Shown here: piece after piece, positions 54,167 to 62,266 of the stretch
Layout: each line of letters starts with the position of its first letter
How positions within the stretch are numbered: position 1 is the first letter of the stretch
DNA from: Streptomyces griseus subsp. griseus
GTDB taxonomy: Bacteria; Actinomycetota; Actinomycetes; Streptomycetales; Streptomycetaceae
Assembly: GCF_000720255.1 (NCBI RefSeq)
Contig: NZ_JOJE01000007.1
Coordinates: 186,001 to 250,000 of the forward strand
Length of the DNA: 64,000 nt
Direction: 5' to 3'
Program-made: the position numbers and the translations under genes
The notes under the pieces: model-generated
Databases searched by the model: none
Seen by the model: the letters and a program-made list of their open reading frames with translations, nothing else
What the model was told of the DNA's origin: nothing

Positions 54167-54807
54167 TGACCGCCAAGCCCGCTCCGGCCCCGCTGCTGAT
54201 CGCCTGCGCGCTCGGCATCGAGCACCTCGCGCTGCGCATGGGTGACCGTAGCGGGGCCGGCGGGCCGGTCACCGTCCTGCGCACGGGTATGGGCCCCCGG
54301 GCGGCCGAACGCTCCGTCGGCCGGGTGCTCGCCGACCCGGCGCTCAGCGAGGCCGCCGTGCTGGCCACCGGCTTCTGTGCGGGACTCGCCCCCGGCATGC
54401 ACCCCGGGGACCTGGTCGTCGCCGAGGAGACCCGCGAGCCCCGCGGACACGTGCCCTGCGTGGCGACCGAGCTGCTCGTGAAGGAACTGGTGCGTACCCT
54501 GCCCGGGCGTACCGTCCACACCGGCCCGCTGACGGGCTCCGACCACGTCGTGCGCGGACACGAACGGTCCGCCCTGCGCGCGACCGGCGCGATCGCGGTC
54601 GACATGGAGTCCGCCGCCACGCTCCTGAGCGCCGTGCATGTGGGCGAGCGCCCGGTTGCGGCCGTCCGGGTGGTCGTGGACGCTCCAGAACATGAACTCG
54701 TCCGGATCGGCACGGTGCGCGGTGGAATATCAGCCTTCCGCGTCCTTCGCTCCGTCCTGCCTACTTTCTTCGAATGGCACCGTAATGTGCTGCTCCCCCG
54801 GAGGTGA
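54166..54807 (+). CDS. hpnG: HpnG, adenosylhopane nucleosidase-like protein
   Basis: A 213-residue phosphorylase/MTA-SAH nucleosidase fold protein. It removes adenine from adenosylhopane to give ribosylhopane in the known pathway. Typical features are T-G-M-G-P-R-A-A-E near residue 42, A-T-G-F-C-A-G-L-A-P, and the nucleoside-binding V-D-M-E-S-A-A near residue 147. ATG overlaps the shc stop; the next gene begins 6 bases after the TGA. Confidence 0.93.
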   Translation: MTAKPAPAPLLIACALGIEHLALRMGDRSGAGGPVTVLRTGMGPRAAERSVGRVLADPALSEAAVLATGFCAGLAPGMHPGDLVVAEETREPRGHVPCVATELLVKELVRTLPGRTVHTGPLTGSDHVVRGHERSALRATGAIAVDMESAATLLSAVHVGERPVAAVRVVVDAPEHELVRIGTVRGGISAFRVLRSVLPTFFEWHRNVLLPRR

Positions 54808-54812
54808 GCCCC

Positions 54813-55835
54813 ATGGCCATGCCGCTGCGCCAGTCCATCAAGGTCGCTACATACCTGGCCGAACAGAAACTGCGTAAGCGGGAGAAGTTCCCGCTGATCG
54901 TGGAGCTCGAACCACTCTTCGCCTGCAACCTGAAGTGCGAGGGCTGCGGCAAGATCCAGCACCCGGCGGGAGTGCTGAAGCAGCGCATGCCCGTGGCCCA
55001 GGCCGTCGGCGCGGTGCTCGAATCCGGGGCCCCGATGGTGTCCATCGCCGGCGGCGAACCCCTGATGCACCCTCAGATCGACGAAATCGTGCGCCAGTTG
55101 GTGGCCAAGCGGAAGTACGTCTTCCTCTGCACCAACGCCATGCTGCTGCGCAAGAAGATGGACAAGTTCAAGCCCTCCCCGTATTTCGCCTTCGCCGTGC
55201 ACATCGACGGGCTGCGCGAGCGGCACGACGAGTCCGTGGCGAAGGAGGGGGTGTTCGACGAGGCGGTGGCGGCCATCAAGGAGGCCAAGCGGCGCGGCTT
55301 CCGGGTGACCACCAACTCGACCTTCTTCAACACCGACACCCCGCAGACGGTCGTCGAGGTGCTCAACTTCCTCAACGACGAGCTGAAGGTCGACGAGATG
55401 ATGATCTCGCCCGCCTATGCCTACGAGAAGGCACCCGACCAGGAGCACTTCCTGGGCGTGGAGCAGACCCGTGAGCTGTTCAAGAAGGCCTTCTCGGGAG
55501 GCAACCGGCTGCGCTGGCGGCTCAACCACTCCCCGCTCTTCCTGGACTTCCTGGAGGGCAAGGTCGACTTCCCGTGCACCGCGTGGGCGATCCCGAACTA
55601 CTCCCTCTTCGGCTGGCAGCGGCCCTGCTACCTGATGAGCGACGGGTACGTGCCGACGTACCGCGAGCTCATCGAGGACACCGACTGGGACAAGTACGGC
55701 CGGGGCAAGGACCCGCGTTGCGCCAACTGCATGGCGCACTGCGGTTACGAACCCACCGCCGTCCTCGCCACCATGGGCTCCCTCAAGGAGTCCCTGCGGG
55801 CCATGCGCGAGACCGTCTCCGGAAACCGCGAGTGA
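54813..55835 (+). CDS. hpnH: HpnH, radical-SAM adenosylhopane synthase
   Basis: A 340-residue radical SAM enzyme that joins a 5'-deoxyadenosyl group to diploptene to make the C35 adenosylhopane. The cluster motif is C38-N-L-K-C42-E-G-C45. Further conserved cysteines lie near the C terminus ([11 protein letters not shown]). G-G-E-P-L-M-H-P near residue 81 is the SAM-binding GGE motif. ATG at 54813 (M-A-M-P-L-R-Q) has GGAGG 7 bases ahead; a GTG at 54804 is less likely. Confidence 0.96.
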   Translation: MAMPLRQSIKVATYLAEQKLRKREKFPLIVELEPLFACNLKCEGCGKIQHPAGVLKQRMPVAQAVGAVLESGAPMVSIAGGEPLMHPQIDEIVRQLVAKRKYVFLCTNAMLLRKKMDKFKPSPYFAFAVHIDGLRERHDESVAKEGVFDEAVAAIKEAKRRGFRVTTNSTFFNTDTPQTVVEVLNFLNDELKVDEMMISPAYAYEKAPDQEHFLGVEQTRELFKKAFSGGNRLRWRLNHSPLFLDFLEGKVDFPCTAWAIPNYSLFGWQRPCYLMSDGYVPTYRELIEDTDWDKYGRGKDPRCANCMAHCGYEPTAVLATMGSLKESLRAMRETVSGNRE

Positions 55836-55839
55836 CGTC

Positions 55840-56997
55840 GTGACGGCCGTCCCCCTGGGCGTTCCCGAGGTACCGGTCCGGCCGATCGCCGAGCGACGCC
55901 TGTCGCGGCGGATCCAGGTCGGGCCGGTGGCCGTCGGGGGCGGGGCCCCCGTGTCGGTGCAGTCGATGGCGACGACCCGTACGTCGGACATCGGCGCCAC
56001 GTTGCAGCAGATCGCCGAACTCACCGCGTCCGGCTGCCAGATCGTCCGGGTCGCCTGCCCGACGCAGGACGACGCGGACGCCCTCGCGACCATCGCCCGC
56101 AAGTCGCAGATCCCGGTGATCGCCGACATCCACTTCCAGCCGAAGTACGTGTTCGCGGCGATCGAGGCGGGCTGTGCGGCCGTACGGGTGAATCCCGGCA
56201 ACATCAAGCAGTTCGACGACCGGGTGAAGGAGATCGCGCGCGCCGCCACGGACCACGGCACCCCGATCCGCATCGGTGTCAACGCCGGATCGCTGGACCG
56301 GCGGCTGCTGCAGAAGTACGGCAGGGCGACCCCGGAGGCCCTCGTCGAGTCGGCGCTGTGGGAGGCGTCCCTCTTCGAGGAGCACGACTTCCGGGACATC
56401 AAGATCTCCGTCAAGCACAACGACCCGGTCGTGATGATCGAGGCGTACCGGCAGCTCGCCGCCCAGTGCGACTACCCGCTCCACCTCGGTGTGACGGAGG
56501 CGGGCCCGGCCTTCCAGGGCACCATCAAGTCCGCGGTGGCCTTCGGCGCGCTGCTGAGCGAGGGCATCGGCGACACCATCCGGGTGTCGCTGTCCGCGCC
56601 GCCCGCCGAGGAGGTCAAGGTCGGCATCCAGATCCTCGAGTCCCTGGGGCTCAGGCAGCGACGGCTGGAGATCGTCTCCTGTCCGTCCTGCGGGCGCGCC
56701 CAGGTCGACGTCTACAAGCTGGCCGACGAGGTCACCGCGGGCCTGGAGGGTATGGAGGTCCCGCTGCGGGTCGCGGTCATGGGGTGCGTGGTCAACGGCC
56801 CCGGCGAGGCGCGGGAGGCGGATCTGGGGGTCGCCTCCGGCAACGGCAAGGGCCAGATCTTCGTCAAGGGCGAGGTCATCAAGACCGTACCCGAGTCGAA
56901 GATCGTGGAGACCCTCATCGAGGAGGCGATGAGGATCGCCGAACAGATGGAGCAGGGCGGCGCCGCGTCGGGCGAACCGACCGTCACCGTGAGTTGA
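55840..56997 (+). CDS. ispG: IspG, 4-hydroxy-3-methylbut-2-enyl-diphosphate synthase
   Basis: A 385-residue iron-sulfur enzyme of the MEP pathway that converts MEcPP to HMBPP. The TIM barrel begins [12 protein letters not shown]; cluster cysteines are C281, C284 and C316 with the catalytic Glu in N-G-P-G-E-A just after. GTG start 4 bases after hpnH. Streptomycetes usually have another ispG elsewhere, so this copy may be dedicated to hopanoids (from general knowledge). Confidence 0.95.
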   Translation: MTAVPLGVPEVPVRPIAERRLSRRIQVGPVAVGGGAPVSVQSMATTRTSDIGATLQQIAELTASGCQIVRVACPTQDDADALATIARKSQIPVIADIHFQPKYVFAAIEAGCAAVRVNPGNIKQFDDRVKEIARAATDHGTPIRIGVNAGSLDRRLLQKYGRATPEALVESALWEASLFEEHDFRDIKISVKHNDPVVMIEAYRQLAAQCDYPLHLGVTEAGPAFQGTIKSAVAFGALLSEGIGDTIRVSLSAPPAEEVKVGIQILESLGLRQRRLEIVSCPSCGRAQVDVYKLADEVTAGLEGMEVPLRVAVMGCVVNGPGEAREADLGVASGNGKGQIFVKGEVIKTVPESKIVETLIEEAMRIAEQMEQGGAASGEPTVTVS

Positions 56998-57025
56998 ACG
57001 GCACGGACCGAGAGGGGGCCCGAGC

Positions 57026-58942
57026 GTGACGATTCTGGAGAACATCCGGCAACCACGCGACCTGAAGGCGCTGTCCGAGGCGGAACTCGGTGAACTGTCC
57101 GAGGAAATCAGGGAGTTCCTGGTGCACGCGGTCGCCAGAACCGGCGGCCACCTGGGCCCCAACCTGGGTGTGGTGGAACTGACCATCGCGCTCCACCGGG
57201 TCTTCGAGTCGCCGGTCGACCGCATCCTGTGGGACACCGGCCACCAGAGCTACGTCCACAAACTCCTGACCGGGCGTCAGGACTTCTCCAAGCTGCGCGG
57301 CAAGGGCGGCCTGTCCGGCTATCCCTCCCGGGAGGAGTCCGAGCACGACGTCATCGAGAACAGCCACGCCTCCACCGCGCTCGGCTGGGCCGACGGACTG
57401 GCCAAGGCCCGTCAGGTGCAGGGCGAGAAGGGGCACGTCGTCGCGGTGATCGGCGACGGTGCGCTCACCGGCGGCATGGCCTGGGAGGCGCTCAACAACA
57501 TCGCGGCCGCCAGGGACCGCCCGCTGATCATCGTCGTCAACGACAACGAACGCTCCTACGCGCCGACCATCGGCGGCCTCGCCAACCACCTGGCCACCCT
57601 GCGCACCACGGACAGCTACGAGAGGGTCCTGGCCTGGGGCAAGGACGCGCTGCTGCGGACCCCCCTGGTGGGCGGCACGCTGTACGAGTCGCTGCACGGC
57701 GCGAAGAAGGGCTTCAAGGACGCCTTCGCCCCGCAGGGCATGTTCGAGGACCTCGGCCTGAAGTACGTCGGCCCGATCGACGGCCACGACATCAAGGCCG
57801 TGGAGTCGGCGCTGCGCCGCGCCAAGCGCTTCCACGGGCCGGTCCTCGTGCACTGCCTCACCGAGAAGGGGCGTGGCTACGAGCCCGCCCTCGCCCACGA
57901 GGAGGACCACTTCCACGCCGTCGGCGCCATGGACCCGCTCACCTGCGCGCCGCTCGTCCCCGCCGGCGGGCCGTCCTGGACGTCGGTGTTCGGCGACGAG
58001 ATCGTCAGGATCGGCGAGGAGCGCGACGACGTCGTGGCGATCACGGCCGCCATGCTGCACCCGGTGGGCCTCGGCGCCTTCGCCGAACGCTTCCCGGACC
58101 GGGTGTGGGACGTGGGCATCGCCGAGCAGCACGCGGCGGTGAGCGCGGCCGGGCTCGCGACCGGCGGACTGCACCCCGTCGTCGCCGTCTACGCCACCTT
58201 CCTCAACCGGGCCTTCGACCAGCTGCTCATGGATGTCGCCCTGCACCGCTGCGGGGTCACCTTCGTGCTGGACCGGGCCGGAGTGACCGGCGTCGACGGC
58301 GCGTCCCACAACGGCATGTGGGACATGTCGGTCCTCCAGGTCGTGCCGGGCCTGCGGATCGCCGCCCCGCGCGACGCCGAGCGACTGCGCGCGCAACTGC
58401 GCGAGGCCGTCGCGGTGGACGACGCGCCGACCCTGGTCCGCTTCCCGAAGGAGTCGGTGGGGCCGGAGATCCCGGCGATCGACCACGTCGGCGGCATGGA
58501 CGTACTGCACCGCGCTCAGCGGCCCGAGGTGCTGCTCGTCGCGGTCGGCGTGATGGCGCCGGTCTGCCTCCAGGCCGCCGACCTGCTTCAGGCGCGCGGG
58601 ATCGGCTGCACCGTCGTCGACCCCCGCTGGGTCAAACCCGTCGACCCGGCTCTGCCGGGCCTCGCCGCCCGGCACCGGCTGGTGGCCGTCGTCGAGGACA
58701 ACAGCCGCGCGGCCGGCGTGGGCTCCGCCGTCGCGCTCGCGCTCGGCGACGCCGAGATCGACGTGCCCGTACGGCGGTTCGGCATCCCGGAGCAGTTCCT
58801 CGCGCACGCCAAGCGTGGCGAGGTGCTGGCCGACATCGGCCTCACACCCGTCGAGGTCGCCGGCCGGATCAGCGCGAGCCTGGCCACGCAGGACGCCGGC
58901 CGGGCCGTCGAGGACGAGCCGTCCAAGGAGAAACAGGAATGA
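57026..58942 (+). CDS. dxs: Dxs, 1-deoxy-D-xylulose-5-phosphate synthase
   Basis: A 638-residue thiamine-diphosphate transketolase-like enzyme, the first and rate-setting step of the MEP pathway. Features: [24 protein letters not shown], the TPP motif [16 protein letters not shown], and D-V-G-I-A-E-Q-H-A in the second domain. A GTG-to-ATG question does not arise: frame and family start agree at 57026. Its stop overlaps the aminotransferase start (ATGA). Confidence 0.96.
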   Translation: MTILENIRQPRDLKALSEAELGELSEEIREFLVHAVARTGGHLGPNLGVVELTIALHRVFESPVDRILWDTGHQSYVHKLLTGRQDFSKLRGKGGLSGYPSREESEHDVIENSHASTALGWADGLAKARQVQGEKGHVVAVIGDGALTGGMAWEALNNIAAARDRPLIIVVNDNERSYAPTIGGLANHLATLRTTDSYERVLAWGKDALLRTPLVGGTLYESLHGAKKGFKDAFAPQGMFEDLGLKYVGPIDGHDIKAVESALRRAKRFHGPVLVHCLTEKGRGYEPALAHEEDHFHAVGAMDPLTCAPLVPAGGPSWTSVFGDEIVRIGEERDDVVAITAAMLHPVGLGAFAERFPDRVWDVGIAEQHAAVSAAGLATGGLHPVVAVYATFLNRAFDQLLMDVALHRCGVTFVLDRAGVTGVDGASHNGMWDMSVLQVVPGLRIAAPRDAERLRAQLREAVAVDDAPTLVRFPKESVGPEIPAIDHVGGMDVLHRAQRPEVLLVAVGVMAPVCLQAADLLQARGIGCTVVDPRWVKPVDPALPGLAARHRLVAVVEDNSRAAGVGSAVALALGDAEIDVPVRRFGIPEQFLAHAKRGEVLADIGLTPVEVAGRISASLATQDAGRAVEDEPSKEKQE

Positions 58943-60360
58943 CAACCGCCAAATCCGCGTCGCAGTCGTCGGGCCCGGCCGGGGACTTCGACCTCGGCGC
59001 CCTGCTCGCCGCGCGCGGGGCCGAGCGCTATGAGCTGCACGCCAAGCACCTCAATCACCAGCTCCCGCGCATGCTGCACACCATCGGCTTCGACAAGGTC
59101 TACGAGCGCGGCGAGGGCGCCTACTTCTGGGACGCGGACGGCGACGACTACCTCGACATGCTCGCCGGGTTCGGGGTGATGGGCCTCGGCCGCCACCACC
59201 CCGTCGTCCGCAAGGCGCTGCACGACGTCCTCGACGCGCAGCTCGCCGACCTCACCCGCTTCGACTGTCAGCCGCTGCCCGGGCTGCTCGCCGAGCGGCT
59301 GCTCACCCACAGCCCCTACCTGGACCGGGTGTTCTTCGGCAACAGCGGCACGGAGGCGGTCGAGACGGCGCTGAAGTTCGCCCGGTACGCCACCGCCAAG
59401 CCCCGGATCCTGTACTGCTACCACGCCTTCCACGGGCTGACCACGGGCTCGCTGTCCGTCAACGGCGAGTCCGGCTTCCGTGACGGCTTCGCACCCCTGC
59501 TGCCCGACACAGCCGTCCCGCTCGGCGACCTCGACGCACTGGCGAAGGAACTCAAGAAGGGCGACGTGGCCGCCCTGGTCGTCGAACCGATCCAGGGGAA
59601 GGGCGTCCTCGAGGCCCCGCCCGGCTACCTGCGCGCCGCGCAGGAACTGCTGCACCGGCACAAGGCGCTGCTGATCGCCGACGAGGTGCAGACCGGGCTC
59701 GGCCGCACCGGCGACTTCTACGCCCACCAGCACGAGGACGGCGTGGAGCCGGACCTGGTGTGCGTGGCCAAGGCGCTCTCCGGCGGCTATGTCCCGGTCG
59801 GCGCCACGCTCGGCAAGGACTGGATCTTCAAGAAGGTCTACTCGTCGATGGACCGGGTGCTGGTCCACTCGGCGAGCTTCGGATCCAACGCGCAGGCCAT
59901 GGCGGCGGGTCTCGCCGTGCTGTCGGTCATGGAGAACGAGCAGGTCGTCGCCAACGCGCGAATGACGGGCGATCGCCTGAAGTCCCGTCTCGCGGCGCTG
60001 GTCGACAAGTACGAGCTGCTCGCCGATGTCCGCGGCCGGGGCCTGATGATCGGGATCGAGTTCGGCAGGCCGAAGTCGCTGAAGCTGCGCAGCCGCTGGA
60101 CGATGCTGCAGGCCGCCCGCAAGGGGCTCTTCGCCCAGATGGTGGTCGTCCCGCTGCTCCAGCGGCACAGGATCCTGACCCAGGTCTCCGGCGACCACCT
60201 GGAGGTCATCAAACTGATCCCGCCGCTCATCATCGGCGAGCGCGAGGTGGACCGGTTCGTCGACGCCTTCACGGAGGTGATGGACGACGCGCACAGTGGG
60301 GGCGGACTGATGTGGGACTTCGGCAAGACATTGATCAAGCAGGCGGTGGCGAACCGATAG
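58939..60360 (+). CDS. hpnO: Class III aminotransferase, HpnO-like (aminohopanoid synthesis)
   Basis: A 473-residue PLP enzyme of the ornithine/acetylornithine aminotransferase group. [24 protein letters not shown], and the PLP lysine in V-A-K-A-L-S-G-G-Y are present. Its place at the end of the operon fits conversion of ribosylhopane (via its aldehyde) to aminobacteriohopanetriol. It has long N- and C-terminal tails beyond the core; in particular the C terminus ([11 protein letters not shown]) is amphipathic and may hold it at the membrane. Confidence 0.88.
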   Translation: MTTAKSASQSSGPAGDFDLGALLAARGAERYELHAKHLNHQLPRMLHTIGFDKVYERGEGAYFWDADGDDYLDMLAGFGVMGLGRHHPVVRKALHDVLDAQLADLTRFDCQPLPGLLAERLLTHSPYLDRVFFGNSGTEAVETALKFARYATAKPRILYCYHAFHGLTTGSLSVNGESGFRDGFAPLLPDTAVPLGDLDALAKELKKGDVAALVVEPIQGKGVLEAPPGYLRAAQELLHRHKALLIADEVQTGLGRTGDFYAHQHEDGVEPDLVCVAKALSGGYVPVGATLGKDWIFKKVYSSMDRVLVHSASFGSNAQAMAAGLAVLSVMENEQVVANARMTGDRLKSRLAALVDKYELLADVRGRGLMIGIEFGRPKSLKLRSRWTMLQAARKGLFAQMVVVPLLQRHRILTQVSGDHLEVIKLIPPLIIGEREVDRFVDAFTEVMDDAHSGGGLMWDFGKTLIKQAVANR

Positions 60361-60409
60361 GCGCCGCCGGGCCCGCCGCTGCGGCCGGCCTGCCCCCCTC
60401 AAACGGAGT

Positions 60410-60444
60410 TTGCCTCTGAGGCAAGAGATTTGCCTCTGAGGCAA
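60410..60444. promoter_or_regulatory. Duplicated palindromic operator of the XRE-cupin regulator
   Basis: The palindrome TTGCCTCTGAGGCAA occurs twice, at 60410-60424 and 60430-60444, 20 bp centre to centre. Both copies are identical and lie 21-55 bases before the regulator start, overlapping the expected promoter. Two turns of helix apart suggests cooperative binding of two dimers. Confidence 0.8.
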
Positions 60445-60464
60445 GCACCCGGCTCAATGGAGGC

Positions 60465-61118
60465 ATGACCTCCTCCGAACCCGAGCCCACCGAGCCCGGC
60501 CCTGGAGCCGAGGCCGGTGCCGGCGGACCCGGCGTCGAAGCCGTCGTCGCTCCCCAACTGCGCGCCCTGCGCCGACGGGCCTCCCTCACCCTGGAGGCCG
60601 CGGCCCGGGCCGCCGGGCTGTCGCCCGCTCACCTCTCCCGGCTGGAGACCGGGCAGCGCCAGCCCTCCCTGCCCATGCTGCTCGCGCTCGCCCGCATCTA
60701 CGGTACGACCGTTTCGGACCTGCTGGGTGAGAGCGCCGCCGACCGGGACGCCGTCGTCCGCGCCGCCGACATGGAGCCGACGGCGGCGGGCGGGTGGACG
60801 TACTGGCAGGCCGGTGCCCCCGGGCGCGGTATGCAGGCGCTGCGCGTCCATGTGCCGTACGGCTCGCAGGGTGACATCGTGCGGGTGCACCCCGGGGAGG
60901 AGTGGCTGCACGTCCTCAAGGGGCGGCTGCTGCTGCGCCTCGGCGACACCGCGCACCGGCTCGGGCCCGGGGACAGCGCGCACTTCGACTCGCTGACCCC
61001 GCACCGCATCGCCGCCCAGGACCCCGACGGGGTCGAGCTCCTCTTCGTCCACACGCTGCTGCAGAGCCCCACGACGACGCTCTGCCTGGGTTCACTTTCC
61101 GGAGACACACATGAGTGA
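60465..61118 (+). CDS. XRE-family regulator with C-terminal cupin sensor
   Basis: A 217-residue regulator. Residues 1-25 are Pro/Glu/Gly-rich; the helix-turn-helix is at about 28-85 (T-L-E-A-A-A-R-A-A-G-L-S-P-A-H-L-S-R-L-E-T-G). Residues about 110-200 form a cupin with H-P-G-E-E-W-L-H-V-L-K-G and H-x-x-x-x-x-P-H-R-I-A, like PuuR- and SCO-type sensors of small ligands. Two operator copies lie in front. Its end overlaps the next small gene, so the 40-residue membrane protein is a likely target and co-product. Confidence 0.92.
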   Translation: MTSSEPEPTEPGPGAEAGAGGPGVEAVVAPQLRALRRRASLTLEAAARAAGLSPAHLSRLETGQRQPSLPMLLALARIYGTTVSDLLGESAADRDAVVRAADMEPTAAGGWTYWQAGAPGRGMQALRVHVPYGSQGDIVRVHPGEEWLHVLKGRLLLRLGDTAHRLGPGDSAHFDSLTPHRIAAQDPDGVELLFVHTLLQSPTTTLCLGSLSGDTHE

Positions 61119-61233
61119 CATCGAGCAGAAGTTCCCCCGCGCCCTCTGGGTCCGGCTGATCATCTACATCGCCGTGGGACACGCCCTCGCGGCCTTCATC
61201 TGGCTGCTGTTCGAGGCGGGGGCCCGGCAGTAG
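61111..61233 (+). CDS. 40-residue membrane protein (DUF6126-like)
   Basis: A short protein, start ATG at 61111 with GGAG 7 bases ahead, inside the last 8 bases of the regulator gene. Residues 1-9 are polar and 10-34 form one membrane helix (W-V-R-L-I-I-Y-I-A-V-G-H-A-L-A-A-F-I-W-L-L). From memory it matches a conserved small streptomycete family. Function unknown; coupling to the XRE-cupin gene suggests shared control. Confidence 0.8.
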   Translation: MSDIEQKFPRALWVRLIIYIAVGHALAAFIWLLFEAGARQ

Positions 61234-61246
61234 GAGGGGTGCCCGA

Positions 61247-62044
61247 TCAGTCCAGGAGCCGCTTGCGCAGGCGGTCCCGGGTCTCCGGGGTGAGGTTCAG
61301 GCCATGTTCCAGGTAGGGGTCGACGCCGCCCCAAGTCTGTTCGATGGTCTCGAAGGCCGCCGTCAGGTACTCGGCGCGGGCGTCGAACAGCGGGGTGAGG
61401 AGCTCCATGACCTCAGGGGTGTAGGCACCGGCGGAGGAGCCGCCGCGGTGCACCTTGTAGCGGCGGTGCTTGGCGTTCGACTCCAGGTAGTCGGCGACGA
61501 TCGCGTCGCGTTCCACACCCAGGGCCAGCAGCGTCACGGCTATGGACAGGCCCGCGCGGTCCTTGCCGGCCGCGCAGTGCATCAGGGCCGGGACGCTGTC
61601 CTCGGCGAGGGTGTGCAGCACCCGGGAGTGCTCGGCCGTGCGCTCCTTGATGATCTTGCGGTACGAGGTGATCATCCGGTTCGCGGCCCTGCCGTCGCCG
61701 AGGATCTCGCGCAGCTGGTCGACATGTCCGTCGCGGACCATCTTCCAGAACTCGGCACCGTCGGCCGGGTCGGACAGCGGCAGGTTCACATTGCGCACGC
61801 CCGGCAGCTCGACGTCCTGCCCCTCCAGCTTCTGGTCCGCCGCGTTGCGGAAGTCGAAGATCGTGTGCAGGCCCAGGGAGGCGAGGAACGCGGCGTCCTC
61901 GTCCGTCGCGTGCGCGAGGTGGCCGCTGCGGAACAGCACCCCGTACCGCACCCGCCGTCCGTCCGCCGTCGGCAGTCCCCCCACATCGCGGAAGTTGCGC
62001 ACTCCGGCCAGCTCGGGTTCGGTCGACGGGACCTGCTGCGTCAC
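61247..62044 (-). CDS. Tyrosine-protein phosphatase (PTP superfamily, Y_phosphatase3 type)
   Basis: A 265-residue phosphatase. It starts N-F-R-D-V-G-G-L-P near residue 17, the Y_phosphatase3 signature, and the P loop is H-C-A-A-G-K-D-R-A-G near residue 156 (C-x5-R). Members of this family dephosphorylate tyrosine, serine or phosphoinositides. A GTG at 62044 with GGAGGAG upstream is the start; a long open frame further upstream is antisense to the galactosidase. Cytosolic. Confidence 0.93.
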   Translation of the reverse strand: MTQQVPSTEPELAGVRNFRDVGGLPTADGRRVRYGVLFRSGHLAHATDEDAAFLASLGLHTIFDFRNAADQKLEGQDVELPGVRNVNLPLSDPADGAEFWKMVRDGHVDQLREILGDGRAANRMITSYRKIIKERTAEHSRVLHTLAEDSVPALMHCAAGKDRAGLSIAVTLLALGVERDAIVADYLESNAKHRRYKVHRGGSSAGAYTPEVMELLTPLFDARAEYLTAAFETIEQTWGGVDPYLEHGLNLTPETRDRLRKRLLD

Positions 62045-62139
62045 GGGGGCTCCTCCCAATCGGCCCCGCCGGCGCGGCTCGTCGAATGGCCGACGGGGTG
62101 TGGTCTCGACCATACGACACGGCTTCAGGGGCCAACGAG

Positions 62140-62191
62140 TTGTCCACAGGCCGATTCCGGGGCGGGTACCTGCGGCAATGAGTTGTCCACA
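62140..62191. promoter_or_regulatory. Two DnaA-box sequences between divergent genes
   Basis: TTGTCCACA, the preferred streptomycete DnaA box, occurs at 62140-62148 and again at 62183-62191, in the same orientation, within a longer 14-base repeat (GAGTTGTCCACAGG at 62137 and 62180). They lie upstream of the phosphatase and alpha-galactosidase genes. Confidence 0.65.
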
Positions 62192-62266
62192 GGCGTTGCC
62201 GGGAACGCCTCCGGGACTCGATGATGTTGGTGCTTGATCGCACCTGTTCGGATCTGTGAGGCCCTC

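Noticed and set aside
57229..58938. Long frame extending the aminotransferase upstream through dxs
   Set aside because: Only the part from 58939 has homology; the rest is an Arg/Gly-rich shadow of dxs.
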